A DNA stretch of 64,000 nucleotides from Leptoclinus maculatus (GCA_032191485.1 JAVDOI010000137.1:74501-138500), one strand, 5' to 3'; shown: positions 11,171-23,070, counted from the first letter of the stretch. Made by a program: numbers and translations. The notes: generated from the letters alone by a model not told the origin.

Positions 11171-12595
11171 AAACGTCAAACTACAGTGTGTAGACTCACC
11201 ACACACAGCTATGAAAAACCAACGTAAACACAATTCAATTCACAAAAATTGTAATCAAAACTCAGTTGCTTTGAATTTGACGAATCCCTTTTAACGTGTC
11301 GCTTTAAAAACATGAAATATGGAGTTAAATAACGTTTAATAGTTCACAGTCGTTACAGAGCAAGAAGAAAAAAGGTTAGATTGATTCGTTCACCACTGAC
11401 TGAAAGCACCACCCGGTCAGGACGCAAAGTGACACAAATCAAACACACCTAACGATCATGCACGAGCAACAGGTGCTCTGCATGAGGCGAATTCACCTTT
11501 TACCTGTAGAGAAGTCTGTGAGGCCTCACTGCTGGGACCAGAGAGGACCAGGGGACTGGTTCTACTGGGACCAGAGAGGACAGGAGAACTGGTCTTACTG
11601 GGACCAGAGGACTGGTTCTACTGGGACCAGAGAGGATAAGAGGACTGGATGACGTGAGGTGAGTGCAACTACACACCTAGTGTGTGTGTGTGTGTGTGTG
11701 TGTGGCTGTTGTGGAGTTTATTGTTTACCTGAGTACTTCAATGTTGTGCTTCTGTATATTTCTACTACTTTACTTTCTAACAGATGTTACTAAAAACACT
11801 AACGATGGTTCAGAGCCGATGAACATTTTAAACTAAAATACAAGAACCTAAAAGTTGACGCGACAACATCTCTTACAATAACTGATATTTACCAGGTTCA
11901 TCTTCATATCTGTTTAAAATAAAAGTAGTGAATCAGAGAAGCAGACTTTAGGAGCTAAAGTAGAAATTCAGCAGAAATTCAGTCAAACATCATTAAAGTT
12001 CAGATTTAAAAAGAAACTGCTGTAAATTCCTCGAAACAGAAGACCAGGCGTGAAACCTCTTCCTGTTTGTATGTGTGAGTGGGGGATACCCACGTAATGT
12101 ACATACACCTGAACGCCTGAATCTACCTGCCTCTCTTCCTGCTGAGCTCAGCACTAAATTCACTTTCTCTGTTTTAAGCTGAAGAAAAGTGAAATGAAGA
12201 CAAACAGAGGATTGGAAAGGAGAGTTTTATATGTTATATAGTATTCAACTTTCTTTGTGTAGTGACAGCAGTGATGGAAGAAGTATTCAGACTCTTTACT
12301 GCCGTAAGAGTACTAGTACCACACTGTGAAAATACTCCACTACAAGTAAAAGTCCTGCATTCAAAACCTTATTGAAGTAAAAGTATTATCAGCTAAATGT
12401 ATTTAATTAAAAGTACTGATAGTTCCCCGTCAGTGTTTTGCTTGCTTGCATGCTTTGAATCATGACAATAACAATAGAAATCAACAAAAAGAGAGTAAAC
12501 TCTGTAGTAAGGGTGAGCTGGGAAATAAGGTTTTTAGTTTTTTGGTAATTTGGGTGAAAAGAGCCTTTAATTCCTGTTGCCTTGCATCCGGTTCT
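11171..12595. other. Spacer with GGGACCAGAG tandem repeats and a short (TG)n
   Basis: Degenerate units of about 30 bp built from CTACTGGGACCAGAGAGGA lie at 11536-11650, followed by (TG)n at 11682-11703. A copy of the AAGTATTCAGACTC-type fish repeat occupies about 12283-12423. No gene recognised. Confidence 0.5.
12283..12423 (+). repeat. Teleost AAGTA-rich dispersed repeat (family C)
   Basis: Begins around GAAGTATTCAGACTCTTTAC and contains CTCCACTACAAGTAAAAGTC. The same family is seen in reverse at about 23755-23880, forward at about 26183-26290, and as fragments near 21730, 25090-25275, 27541 and 40915-41215. No coding capacity. Confidence 0.75.
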
Positions 12596-12900
12596 AAGTC
12601 AAAGCTTCATGTGTTAAAGCTGCATTCTCTCTAGTGTCCACCAGGGGGCGACTCCTCTGGTTCTATAGAAGTCTATGAGAAAATGACTCTACTTCTCTCT
12701 TGATTTATTACCTCAGTAAACATTGTAAACATGAGTTTATGGTCTCAATCTCTAGTTTCAAGTCTTCTTCAATACAGCATGATGTTCATTTAGTACATTA
12801 TGGTCCATTTAGAGTCAAACAGACCATAAAGCAGGGGATGCTTTAGGCTACTGCCAAAAAAGACTGAATGATTGTGGCCCAAGAAACCAAGATGGCGACC
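12596..12900 (+). repeat. Dispersed repeat family A, copy 3
   Basis: Carries an exact CTCF core at 12638-12650 and a YY1-type AAGATGGCGAC at 12889-12899. After CAGGGGATGCTTTAGG the copy is rearranged relative to copies 2 and 6. Confidence 0.85.
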
Positions 12901-13730
12901 CTCCCGGAGTGTCTTTTTGTTATCTGGTCAGACAGATGAATGACGTTCGTCCAGATTTCTTTCGTTTACTATAAAACTTTGTCTCTGAAGTTCAGACCCT
13001 CTGGTTTCACTTTCTTTTATTTCCTTTCATGCAGCTTGCTGAAGGTTCATCCACCTCCTGTCTGATATTCTCAGTGTCCCTGCAGTTCATTTCTATCTGT
13101 TTCCAGATAATTACATCACTCTCTCACTCTGTATGTATATATGTATAAATAGTTATGTGTAGCTGACAAGAAAAGTCTCATATTTAGTTTCCTTTAAACT
13201 AAAATGGGGACTGTTCTGGGCATTAGAAACACTTCACACCCAGCCAGGGTGTCGGCTTCATGACATCATTTCCTGTCCTCATCTGGCCTTTCAGTCTCTG
13301 CTGTGCTATTATTCATTTACACCATATAGTTCAATATCATCTCCAATTCAGGCTGTTCTCATACAGCGTTCATAGCTACGAAAAGGCAATGTACTGGGAT
13401 TTGTAGATATCCCACGTAAGCAAATCATTCATAATCCTGAACGAGGAAGTCTACAGACCACAAAGTCCTCAGAGGGTCAGTGGATGGTTCAAACACACAG
13501 GTCTGTCACCCAGGAGACCGCTGTTCATGTCACTTATGATTGTGTCAACAATGATGACGTATTTCACCGTCTTGTCAAACAATATCAACCCTTAAGGTTT
13601 ACTTCTAGTACATTTTTAGCCAACTATTAATGTTATCCATTACTTTAATCAAACTGTTTCACCTGCATGATGCATCTATTAGTTTTCACTACTAACTGAT
13701 TCAAATGCTCACTTGCTAAGTAGTTTCACT
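12901..13730. other. Spacer without recognised features
   Basis: No gene, repeat family or motif recognised by eye. Confidence 0.4.
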
Positions 13731-13905
13731 GATGTTTCCGTGGCTCAGTGGGTAGAGCGTGTCGTCCTTTTAAGCTTGGCGGTTTGATCCCCGTGCTCCT
13801 CTTGTCCGCTTGTCCAAGTGTCCTTAAAGCGAGACACTGAACCCCAAGTTGCTTCCTTTGCACTTTGCAGCAGCTCTCTGCTGCTGATGCTGAAGGGTTA
13901 GGGTT
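13731..13905 (+). mobile_element. tRNA-derived SINE
   Basis: Internal Pol III promoter boxes are visible: A box TGGCTCAGTGG at 13741-13751 and B box GGTTTGATCCC at 13781-13791 (consensus GGTTCGANTCC). They are followed by a GTGTCCTTAAAGCGAGACAC phrase, typical of a widespread fish SINE. It is not a functional tRNA: no cloverleaf is expected and the B box is mutated. Confidence 0.8.
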
Positions 13906-14236
13906 AGACACAGAGGTTAAAGGTCATGTGTGTGACGATGAATTCATAAAATAAAGGGATCGTAACGGTTTCCATTGCGTCTCTACTGGATGGAATGATT
14001 TCCGACGCCGGCTGCGGCATCACTTCCACTCAAACTTCTCTACACTACGCTGAGGAAAAAACAGGCCTCCAATCAGAAACCATTAGTGTTCCCAGTGTGA
14101 CCAGTAAACCCATTAATTACATAAAAAAACATTAAGTGATGTGCATTTCTGCAGGGAGTTCTGAGTTTCTGATTGGTGTTTGACATGCATGAGTGGGAGA
14201 CCCCTCACGCTCTTCTATGAAGTTTGGTGATTTAAA

Positions 14237-14326
14237 GGAAACTGCACGACCACATTTTCACACCTAGATCATCGCTGCATCACACGCTCTCTCTCCGCGG
14301 CTCGTCTCTCTCGTGAGTTATAAATA
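14237..14326 (+). promoter_or_regulatory. Proximal promoter of ifng with TATA box and T-box site
   Basis: TATAAATA at 14319-14326 is a good TATA box, predicting transcription from about 14350. TCACACCT at 14258-14265 is an exact T-box (T-bet) half-site about 60 bp upstream of it, and GGAAAC at 14237-14242 fits an NFAT core. T-bet and NFAT control of IFNG is established in mammals; their role here is inferred. Confidence 0.55.
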
Positions 14327-14385
14327 AAAGGTTTCACGTCAAGTCAAACAGTTAGAGACAACTTCAGGGTGAGAGACACTTGACT

Positions 14386-14529
14386 GTGAGACCGTCAGAC
14401 AGTGAGACCATCAGACAGTGAGACCATCAGACAGTGAGACCATCAGACAGTGAGACCATCAGACAGTGAGACCATCAGACAGTGAGACCATCAGACAGTG
14501 AGACCATCAGACAGTGAGACCATCAGACA
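14386..14529 (+). repeat. 16-bp minisatellite in the predicted 5' UTR of ifng
   Basis: Nine units of GTGAGACCATCAGACA at an exact 16-bp period (14386, 14402 and so on to 14514); the first has G for A at one site. It lies between the TATA box and the start codon, so it is transcribed unless removed by a 5' UTR intron. Each unit begins GTGAGA, a donor-like hexamer. Confidence 0.9.
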
Positions 14530-14639
14530 GTCAGACGGGTGTTTCGTCGCTTCGTCAGGGATTCAGAAAAGGGCCCCAGTCAGGCTTGGGAATCGAACCA
14601 GCGACCAGCGCGCAGGATTGTCACTGTACAAGCGGTACG

Positions 14640-17600
14640 ATGGTTGCCACAGCGAAGGCGGTGGTCTGTCTGTCCCTCTGGTTGCTCGTCTGTCAGGTCC
14701 GAGGCTCCTACATCCCTTCAAAGATGAACAAGACCATCCATAACCTCCTGCAGCACTATGTGAGTATTGCCAGCCCTGAGAGTACTACTACTACTACTAC
14801 TAGTGTGCTTATACTACATCAGTATTTGTTGTGCAGTACTTGTCTGTTTCCTCCTGCTGCTTTCACACTCACCACAAACGTTTTGTTCCATTTACTTTAT
14901 GCACGTTTTAAGGACCTTGTAACTACAAACGGTCATTATTTTTATTATTAGAAATTATCCAACTGTGCACTTCAGGAGCAGGGATACTGTTCCTTGATGG
15001 TGCATTCAAGGACACTCTGACTTCAGATTTAGCAGACAGACGCTGAAGGCGAACCTTTTTTTAAGTGCAGGAAACAACCACATTTCCGTTGTATTTTAGG
15101 GTCGATTTTTTTTCTTTTTTTTGCAACAGATGACACATAAATCTCAGATGTCGGAGTGTCCTTGAACGCACCAATAAAAACAATAGAAAACCACTAAAAT
15201 ATATTTTTCTAACGTGTTTATTATTTGTCTTGTTTTTGATCATCGTTACCTTCAATGTCTCTTAAATCTGAAATGTCAGACTGTCCTTGAACTCACCGTA
15301 TGATGCTTTTCACATTAATGTTTATGATATTTTTGGGATTGGATATCCAATATACTTTAGCTCATCAATTTAACGCTTTGCAACACACGGCTTTGACAGG
15401 TCCAATGTCCGACTGTCCTTGAATGCACCAGTAATTACAATAATCTGTCTTTATTAACATGAAACTTGTCTGAAAAAAATGTTCTTTTTTGCAGAAGATT
15501 CAACCGAGAGAGAGATTTGACGGGAAGCCGGTCTTCTCCAGAGATCCACTCGCCGGCAAAATGGAGGTAAATAAACAATTTAACTTCTATACATCTACAA
15601 ATATGAACATGAAGACTAGATGGGCTTTTATATACATGATTCATCTGTTCACCTTTAAGCTCACAGTCTCCTCTCTTTAAACGTCTTTAAAGAACGTCTT
15701 TAAAGAAAAGTCCATAAAATATATCAGATATCGTTCGTGGTTCATAGAAAGTTAACGGGAACGTCGACTCAACTGCAATCCTCAAAGCAATAGTTCAATA
15801 TTTTGGGAGATCTGTTCTGTGTTTCCGAGATCAGAGGATTGAAACCGCTCGTTAGGTACAAGCTTTAGTTGCTTAGCTTAGCTTAGCATAAAGACTGGAT
15901 ACAACAGCATGGGTCAGTCCAAAGTGGAAGAAAATACACCTCCCAACAGCTCCACAGCTGACTAATTAACAGGTATTTGTACACAAAAAGAAGTATATGT
16001 GATTTCATGGAAAACATTTGTTAAACAACAACCATCCGCTCCGTACTTCTGTGCACCAAACAAGACTTTTAAAGGCGTTTGTTGGTGTATTTTTTATTTA
16101 TTTTTACTTTGGACAGAGCCAGGCTAGCAGTTTCCCCCTGCTTCCAGTCTTCATGCTAAGCTAGGCTAATCGCCTCTGTTCTTAACACACAGACATGAGA
16201 TTGATCTTCTCTCTGGAATCTCAAAAAGAAGGCGAATACATTTACTTCCCAACTTTTTGAACTCATTGAAATTCATTTAAAATCGGGTTCTCCTGTCGAG
16301 CTCCGCCATCTTTATTTCACTATTAATCACTGAGTCAGCAGCTGGCTGGTTCTTCACAATGCAGTCTGACACCGAACAGTTTCTTTATCACACCGTTGAG
16401 GTTTTCTTTATTCCCTGCTTGCTCTGCATTGTGTGCAACACTATGTGCTCAGCTATTCTCGGGCTCAGAATGAAACTTTCACTCTTCACCAACAATTATA
16501 AAAAGCCACTTCATGATCGGTTTCGAGTGCTGAGCTCCAACACAACAGAGTCTTTCCCTGTTCATGTCTGCAGCACCTCAGTCGGTTGTTTGCTGCTTGT
16601 TGTGTGGTTACGAGATAAGATCGACCTAAACCTGTTTGTCCTAAACAGAACACGAGATAACAATTTAAAGATAATCAATAATTAAATTGTTCATATAGAG
16701 GAACATTTTGTTGCAACAAGATTTTTACTTTTTTGGGTCGGCTTATTGTCCCGTTTTTGGAACCGGCATCAGCAACGTGATGTCGTTTGTTAGTTTAGAA
16801 ATAAGGTTGGGCAAGTGTCAAAAAAATGTCATAAAAGTCGGAAATATGTTGATGTCAGGATGACTTTTAATCATATTTAGGTATTCATGGTGGTACAGAA
16901 ACAGTTTTAGCATAAAGGTCACCCACCCAACACGCCCTTCTGGGTTTTTCCATTTAGTTTCTCCCTCACCACGACAACACAGGTGTCAACTTTTGAATCT
17001 TTTCCAATCCAGCCTCCTCAGTATCTCATCTGAGGTGAAACACTGCTTTAGGCAACAATGAACGTGTTAGGGGAAGATCTCATATGTGCATGCTTTAAGG
17101 ATTACATGCCTCCGTGTAGACTTAAGAAATCCTCAAAAGTCTTATACTCATTGAAGAGAAATAGTCTTAAATCAAAACAACTCGTTCTTACTGCCAGCTC
17201 ATCGAATAGAAAAGTGAAAAACTAAGTTGTTTTGTTGTCTCAACTTAACTAAGTTGTTTTGTTGTCTCAACTTAACTAAGTTGTTTCGTTGGACTTTTGT
17301 AGGAAAACGCACAAAAAATGAGGAGTAACTTTACGTAAGATTTCATACGAACCCTGATATGAGGATACGTTGACTTAAATTACGCCACATTACATAACGT
17401 AGCGCTAACAAAGTGTTTAAGTCTATTGGACTACCCTCAATGTTGAAAATGTACACTATTATGCTGCTGCGGTGCTTTAAGTGACGCCAATAGGTCCAGA
17501 GCAAAGAGTTGGGTTGGTGGTAAGAATGTGAGACCAACTTGTTTTGGCTTCTGGCCTTTTGAAAAACAATTAATAAATACATACGTGACAAAGTTTAACA

Positions 17601-19377
17601 CTTGGCTTCTGCAATTTGACAAAGTTTAAACCTTAAACCTGCACGGGTCGGACGTTTAATGAGTCTTCAACTTGCGTCTTCACTGATAAATAAAATGTCA
17701 GACTTTGTTGACCTCTGACCTCTTTCAGTTTTTGCATCCTAATGAGTTTAAAACCTGTTGAGCAATGTTCGAGGATGACATTCATGTTTAGCAGTCAATG
17801 AGTGGCTTTCCCCTTCAAGCCCACCCTGCTCTTAATTTAACTCCTGTGTGGGAAACCACAGAGCTTCTTTCCACTGTGTAGAAAGGTTTTCAGCACCTTG
17901 AGGCTGGTACAAGTTTGTCAAGTCAGAGAACACCAGCTTTGTTTTGTTAAAAGGACTATACCACTGATTTTATATGGTTTAGGAAAATAACTACAAATAT
18001 ATACTTTTATATTTCATATCATCTGTTTTAATGTTCCCACTTTTTTAAGACTTAGATTTCATTTAATATGTTAAAAACTTGCTGCAAAAAGCTGCATTTT
18101 TGCTCAACAAAAGCATTAAACTATCAAACCAATATTTGTTTCTCTCTCAGGCAAAGAGGGTGTTTATGGGTGGCGTTTTGGAGACGTACGAAAAGCTGCT
18201 TGGCCAGATGTTGAAGGAGCTGCCCACCCCGACTCCCCAGACGGCCGGGAGCAACGAGATTCCCGCCGCTGCCGTCACCGCCAGTGGTGGTGAGGTGGGA
18301 GCGGGCGAAGACGTCAGGACGGAGCTGAGCTACATCCTGAAGCAGGTCCAGGAGCTGAGAAAACACCGTTACCAGGAGCAGGAGAAGCTTCTGCAGGAAC
18401 TGAGGGCTCTCAAACACATCCAGGTAGAGTGACAAATACTCACACTGAGCAAGAGAGACTGTTGGGTTAATGGCGGGTTTATGTAGAGCGTGCAAAGGTC
18501 TTAAAGTCAGGCTTATGGAAGATCTATGTAGAGCGTACAAAAGTCAGGCTTATTGAAGGTGTATGTAGAGCGTACATAGGTCTTAAAGTCAGGCTTATGG
18601 AAGGTATATGTAGAGCGTACAAAGGTCTTAAAGTCAGGCTTATTAAAGGTGTATGTAGAGCGTACAAAGGTCTTAAAGTCAGGCTTATTAAAGGTGTATG
18701 TAGAGCATACATAGGTCTTAAAGTCAGGCTTATGGAAGGTATATGTAGAGCGTACAAAGGTCTTAAAGTCAGGCTTATGGAAGGTATATGTAGAGCGTAC
18801 AAAGGTCTTAAAGTCGGGCTTATTTAAGGTTTATGTAGAGCGTACAAAGGTCTTAAAGTCAGGCTTATTGAAGGTCTATCTAGAGCGTACAAAGGCGAAC
18901 ACCTTCTGTAGGGTTTAATGTTTGTTTAAAAAGTCTATGTAGGGTTCATTAGAAAATGTATGAATGGATTAAGTGAGGCTTAATTCAAAGCTAATGGAAG
19001 GTTTACGGAGAGGTCTAAATAAGTCATATCACAGGCTGATCCATAAATCTCACATGAGCTCCTTTGAAAGCCTATATAAACCCTCCTTCCACCTTACTTA
19101 TTTAAGAAAGTTTACTTAAGGTTTTATGGTGCTTTTAATGGGATGCTGTTGTGGGAATTACGTTGTTTCTGACTGTGTGGTTGAAATAATTTAAATAAAA
19201 TGTCTCTCCCTGTCTCTCCGCTTTCTCCAGATGGATAACCTTAAAGTCCAGAGCAAAGCATTGTGGGAGCTGCCGTGGCTGTACGAGGAGGCGAGCTCAT
19301 TATATGAGATCAAGATGGAGAGGAGGCGACGCCGGCGGCGGCAAACACAGAGGGTCAAAACCCGTCCGAGTGCCTAA
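14640..19377 (+). CDS. ifng1: Interferon gamma, four exons
   Basis: Exons 14640-14759, 15495-15566, 18151-18423 and 19231-19377 join in phase 0 to give 203 aa. The start at 14640 opens a typical fish IFN-gamma signal peptide (MVATAKAVVCLSLWLLVCQV), so the product should be secreted. Mature residues begin near SYIPSKMNKT, with one glycosylation sequon (NKT) and no cysteine. The helix F signature VQSKALWELPWL fits the fish pattern [IV]-Q-X-[KQ]-A-X2-E-[LF]-X2-[IV] except for the last residue. The C-terminus has seven consecutive arginines, the nuclear localisation signal characteristic of interferon gamma and absent from the upstream paralogue. Exon 3 includes a low-complexity Pro/Ala/Gly stretch (TPTPQTAGSNEIPAAAVTAS) likely to be a loop. 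Convergent with dyrk2, as expected from synteny. Confidence 0.97.
15787..16270. mobile_element. Complete foldback/MITE element in ifng intron 2
   Basis: The left end (AGTTCAATATTTTGGGAG, about 15789) and right end (CTTCCCAACTTTTTGAACTC, about 16245-16264) are inverted copies. Inner arms also pair: GCTTAGCTTAGCATAAAG near 15873 and CTTCATGCTAAGCTAGGCTA near 16150. This is a known type of teleost palindromic non-autonomous repeat; fragments occur at 2.5 and 41.25 kb. No coding capacity. Confidence 0.8.
16280..18078. other. Remainder of ifng intron 2
   Basis: No exon or mobile element recognised. A 27-bp unit (containing AAGTTGTTTTGTTGTCTCAA) is repeated about 2.6 times at 17220-17291. The open frame at 16359-16685 shows no family resemblance. 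Confidence 0.45.
18483..18896. repeat. 45-bp minisatellite in ifng intron 3
   Basis: About ten units containing GTAGAGCGTACAAAGGTCTT, mostly with a 45-bp period; the second unit is shortened. It starts about 60 bp after the exon 3 donor. The period is divisible by 3, so open frames on both strands (18597-18827 plus, 18524-18802 minus) are by-products. Confidence 0.9.
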
Positions 19378-19560
19378 AGCACCAACAAGATGTCAACAAT
19401 AACAGCAACAAGCATATTCAATGACATTTTGAAAATGGATAAAATATGTTACAAAACCAAAAAATATTCAATTTAAACCAGCTTGCAAAGTTTTAAATGT
19501 TTTTCTGTATTAAGAGGTTATTTATAAATAGATAGATATTTATTACAGTGACAATAAACC
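19378..19560 (+). promoter_or_regulatory. AU-rich 3' UTR and polyadenylation signal of ifng
   Basis: ATTTA pentamers occur at 19520-19524 and 19538-19542, and an AATAAA hexamer at 19553-19558. A short AU-rich 3' UTR fits rapid mRNA turnover. Confidence 0.65.
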
Positions 19561-20930
19561 AGCAGCCTAAGCCTAATAGATATTGTAATTTTGTAAAATT
19601 CATATATTTTCTAAAGAGGTTCAGAGATTCATACTTGAAAGAAGAGAGTGGCGGTATAATCCTGTGAAATGTTTATAAAAACTAATTATATTCAATGTGG
19701 AGTTTATCTCACTTAATCAATCAATTATCACCTGGAAATACTTGATTTCTTGATTTTTACTTATTTAAAAACGGCAGATGATTTAATGCTCAGAAAATTT
19801 GCCTAATAGAATTATGATTTATTTAATTGTCGGTGGTGTCATTACTCATATGGTACAAAGTACAGAAGAGTTAAATACTGACATACTTAAATGTACTACA
19901 AGTCCTCTGAACATTCAAGTGAAGTACTTCACTGCAGTACAGGTACTCTGCAGCTGTAATAGAACTATTATACTCTTCAGGGATTTTTGTATTTTACTGA
20001 CATGTCGTAGTTTTCTATATTTATTTTTGTATTTAATGTATCTATTTAATAATCATTCTGCTGTGACTGTTTATTTATTAATTGTATTTATTGATTGGCA
20101 CATGCAGAGCAATGCAACTGAATTAAACAGATTTAACTTCACTTTCTGATTCGGGTGATGATTTTAAAGGATGATAAGATTATTAAGATATTATTTGTTG
20201 TGCTCTGACTCTGTGATTACAACATTTCGGACTTGTTTTTTGTTTTCTAAGACGGAGAATCAAGATTGAGCGACTCTTAGTCTGAATGACGTTCAGGCAA
20301 TCATTGATTCGGCAAAACAATCTCACCTTAACGTTCTACTACAAGAAACTCACGATCACATCACACAATTGTTTTTCTTAATTGTCAGTTGTTGTGAAAT
20401 TGTAGATGTTGAAATTTAAAAAACATTCTGAGCCATTCACAGATAAAAGGTTCATGAAGGGCACATCAAAATCATCTACGCCAACTGGTCTTGTGGTACA
20501 ATCGAAAGCTACTTGGACCTCGAGTTGAGATTGTTTTGTCAAAGTTCAAGAGTCAAGTTTGAAACTCAAATCGTTTGCTTCGTTCAGCTTGCAAGATTGC
20601 AAGACTTTGCATGGGTTTCTGTGGTAGTGACGTAGGCGTCGGTAACTACTTAGCTTCGCTAGTGACATGACTTTCTAACGGGGAAGCATGAGAAGGAGGT
20701 CCATCGTTTCGCCCTCCGTGCAACCAGAACTCCAGGAGGCTGGTGTACATTGAGATGAATGTATGACGATGGATTGTTGTATCCTCCATAAAGCACTCCA
20801 CTAGTAGCACCTTTGATTCTGGTCAGCACTTCCATCACGCCAGCGTCACGGTTTGTCGCATAGAGGGGGGTGCGAAAGACACTTTGAAATCCACCATCAA
20901 ATGTGGTTTGGATCAGATTTGCAGAAACCA
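19561..20930. other. Spacer downstream of ifng
   Basis: AT-rich to about 20450. A minus-strand open frame at 20659-20931 lies directly downstream of the LINE relic in the same orientation; it may belong to the same dead element but has no recognisable motif. Confidence 0.4.
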
Positions 20931-21300
20931 CATCTCATTTTTTACTGTCCAGATATTATAAAATGAATCTGGATGTGGCAAAAACTAATTTCAGCTGGCA
21001 GTCCGAAGAAGGCCATTCGATTTGTTAAATTCCAAGGCTTGTAGTTCTTTGTCAACCCTGCTAGGTATATGTGAGTGTCATCTGCATAAAAGATGATCTT
21101 ATTGTTTCGGATTTCATACATGTCTTTAACAAATGTATTTCATTTATTCTACAAAACAAAAGAGGCCCAATAATTGAGCCTTGCGGAACTCCGCATGTCA
21201 TTTTGGTCTGCTTGGAGGCAGAGTTGCCAAGTAAGACAAAAATGTATTGTAGTATTTCGTCCACTGCTTTCATTCCGTAGATGAAACGCACAAGATGTGG
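20931..21300 (-). pseudogene. LINE reverse-transcriptase relic
   Basis: The minus-strand frame (21291-21061) contains CGVPQGSIIGPLLF followed by a degenerate SSFMQMTLTY, which looks like a frameshifted version of the FADDT active-site block. Stops follow. The clade cannot be fixed from this fragment. Confidence 0.75.
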
Positions 21301-23067
21301 CCAAAACTGTCAAATGTTCAGGAAGTGGATTTAGTATTATTTCCTAATTTCCAACGTCAACACTAAACATTCAAGCCCAAAATAGCTCCCGTCCTGCAGA
21401 CAGTATGTAAATCACAGAAGTAAAAGTATAATGAAACCATGTAATGCATCATAAGTGATGGTTTGGGTTCAGTGTCTTTTGACATGCGGAGAATCAAACT
21501 ACCAACGTTGTGGTTAAAGGACAACTCACTTTACTAGCAGACCTAAAGGGAGAGTCAACTATTAGAATGATATATTTTTATATCATGCTTGCTTCCCAGT
21601 GGTTTTCTTTATGTGGTCAAAATATGTATGTTTTAGAGTCAAAATGCTCAAACTGTTGTACTACAGGATACATCTTTAAGATTGTGTTGTAATTTATAAT
21701 CTTATCATGTGTGTTTTATGTTAACTAAATATCTACTGACTATAGCTGATAAATGTAGTGGAGTAGAAGTAGAAAGCACAAGAAAATGGAAATAGTCAGT
21801 ACTTGAGTAAATATTAAAGGGTCACAATGACAGAATAAAGATCAAATGACTGAATAAAGATCCTCCTGTTGTGATGGAGCTCAGAGACCCTGAACTTCTG
21901 CAGGCAGACAGGCGGGTCGGGGTATTTCTGCAGAAATTCAACCCTCCCTCCAACCCACAGCTGTGATGTCACTTCCTGTGACATCCCTTCTGGTAAACGG
22001 CAGGTGGCCTTCTTTTACTGTAACTACATGCAGCCCCTTTACCCACAATGCACCCCGGTCGCTCTGCTTCTAAGAACCGGAGCTGTGCTTCCCCAGTCTG
22101 CAGAGCTGTTTGTGTGGTCAACAGACAGAGAAACTGAAAGATGAAGAATGTTTTGATTTCATGCCACACTGAAGATGCAACTCTTTAAAAACACCCCACA
22201 AATACATCAATTTATGACTTTGTTATGAAACAAACAGGAGGAAATATATTGTGCATTTGTTGGGGACGATTTAGTATTTAGCAGTGAAGTACTCCGATTC
22301 TTTACCAGCAAAAATCTGCATCAAAAATAAAAGTATACATTATGCAGAATGGCTCCTTTATTAGAGATTATTATAATATTCTGTTTTTGTCACTAACAAA
22401 TAAAGGTGTCGTAGTTCGTCAATGCGAGAGCCACATTAAATACTTCATATACTACTGTGTGGATTAGTAGTAGTACTGCATCATCATACAAGTATAGACT
22501 TAGAAAACTTTAATGTGGTACAGCATGTAAACAATAAACATATTCTAGACATATTTAAACATGGAACAATAGAGGCAACAAGAGTCATTGATCATGATCG
22601 ATCAATAAGTAAGACATCTTTAGCTGATTCACATGACATCCTGCTGATCCTGTGCTGCACATCGCCCGTACACAGCTTGTAGTATATTGTGTGTTTTTGT
22701 AAGTAGAAAAAAAAACTAAGTGACAATAATTGTAGTGCAGTAAAAAGAACAATATTTCCCTCAGAGACGTCGTGAAGTAGAAGTATAACGTAGAAAAGAG
22801 CAAAGTAAAGAACAAGTGATGGAAACCATGAAGACACGGAGAGAAACTGGGAGTCACCCCCCCCCTCACCTTTGTTTCTGTGGTTGTTAGTGTGTGTTGA
22901 TGTGTGTGTGTGTGTGGAGGTTTCAGTGTGTGTGTGTGGAGGTTTCAGTGTGAGTCAGCATGTTGCAGATGCTATTGCAGAAGAAATGAAACAAGTTTTT
23001 GCATGTTTATGAGAGACGGATAAAAGTATGAACTCACAGCTCTGCTGCTGCTGCAACCTAACAACAC

Positions 23068-23068
<1 letters not shown>
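21301..23068. other. Spacer without genes
   Basis: Contains fragments of repeat family C near 21730-21830 and 22280-22350 and short (TG)n near 22895-22940. No exon recognised. Confidence 0.4.

Positions 23069-23070
<2 letters not shown>

Noticed and set aside
14590..14625. tRNA T-arm-like GGAATCGAACC just before the ifng start
   Set aside because: No A box, acceptor stem or cloverleaf around it; probably chance similarity within the leader.
16359..16685. 108-codon frame in ifng intron 2
   Set aside because: No family resemblance, and inclusion would disrupt the well-supported ifng exon 2-3 junction.
20659..20931. 90-codon minus-strand frame downstream of the LINE relic
   Set aside because: No recognisable motif; it may belong to the dead LINE but could not be supported.
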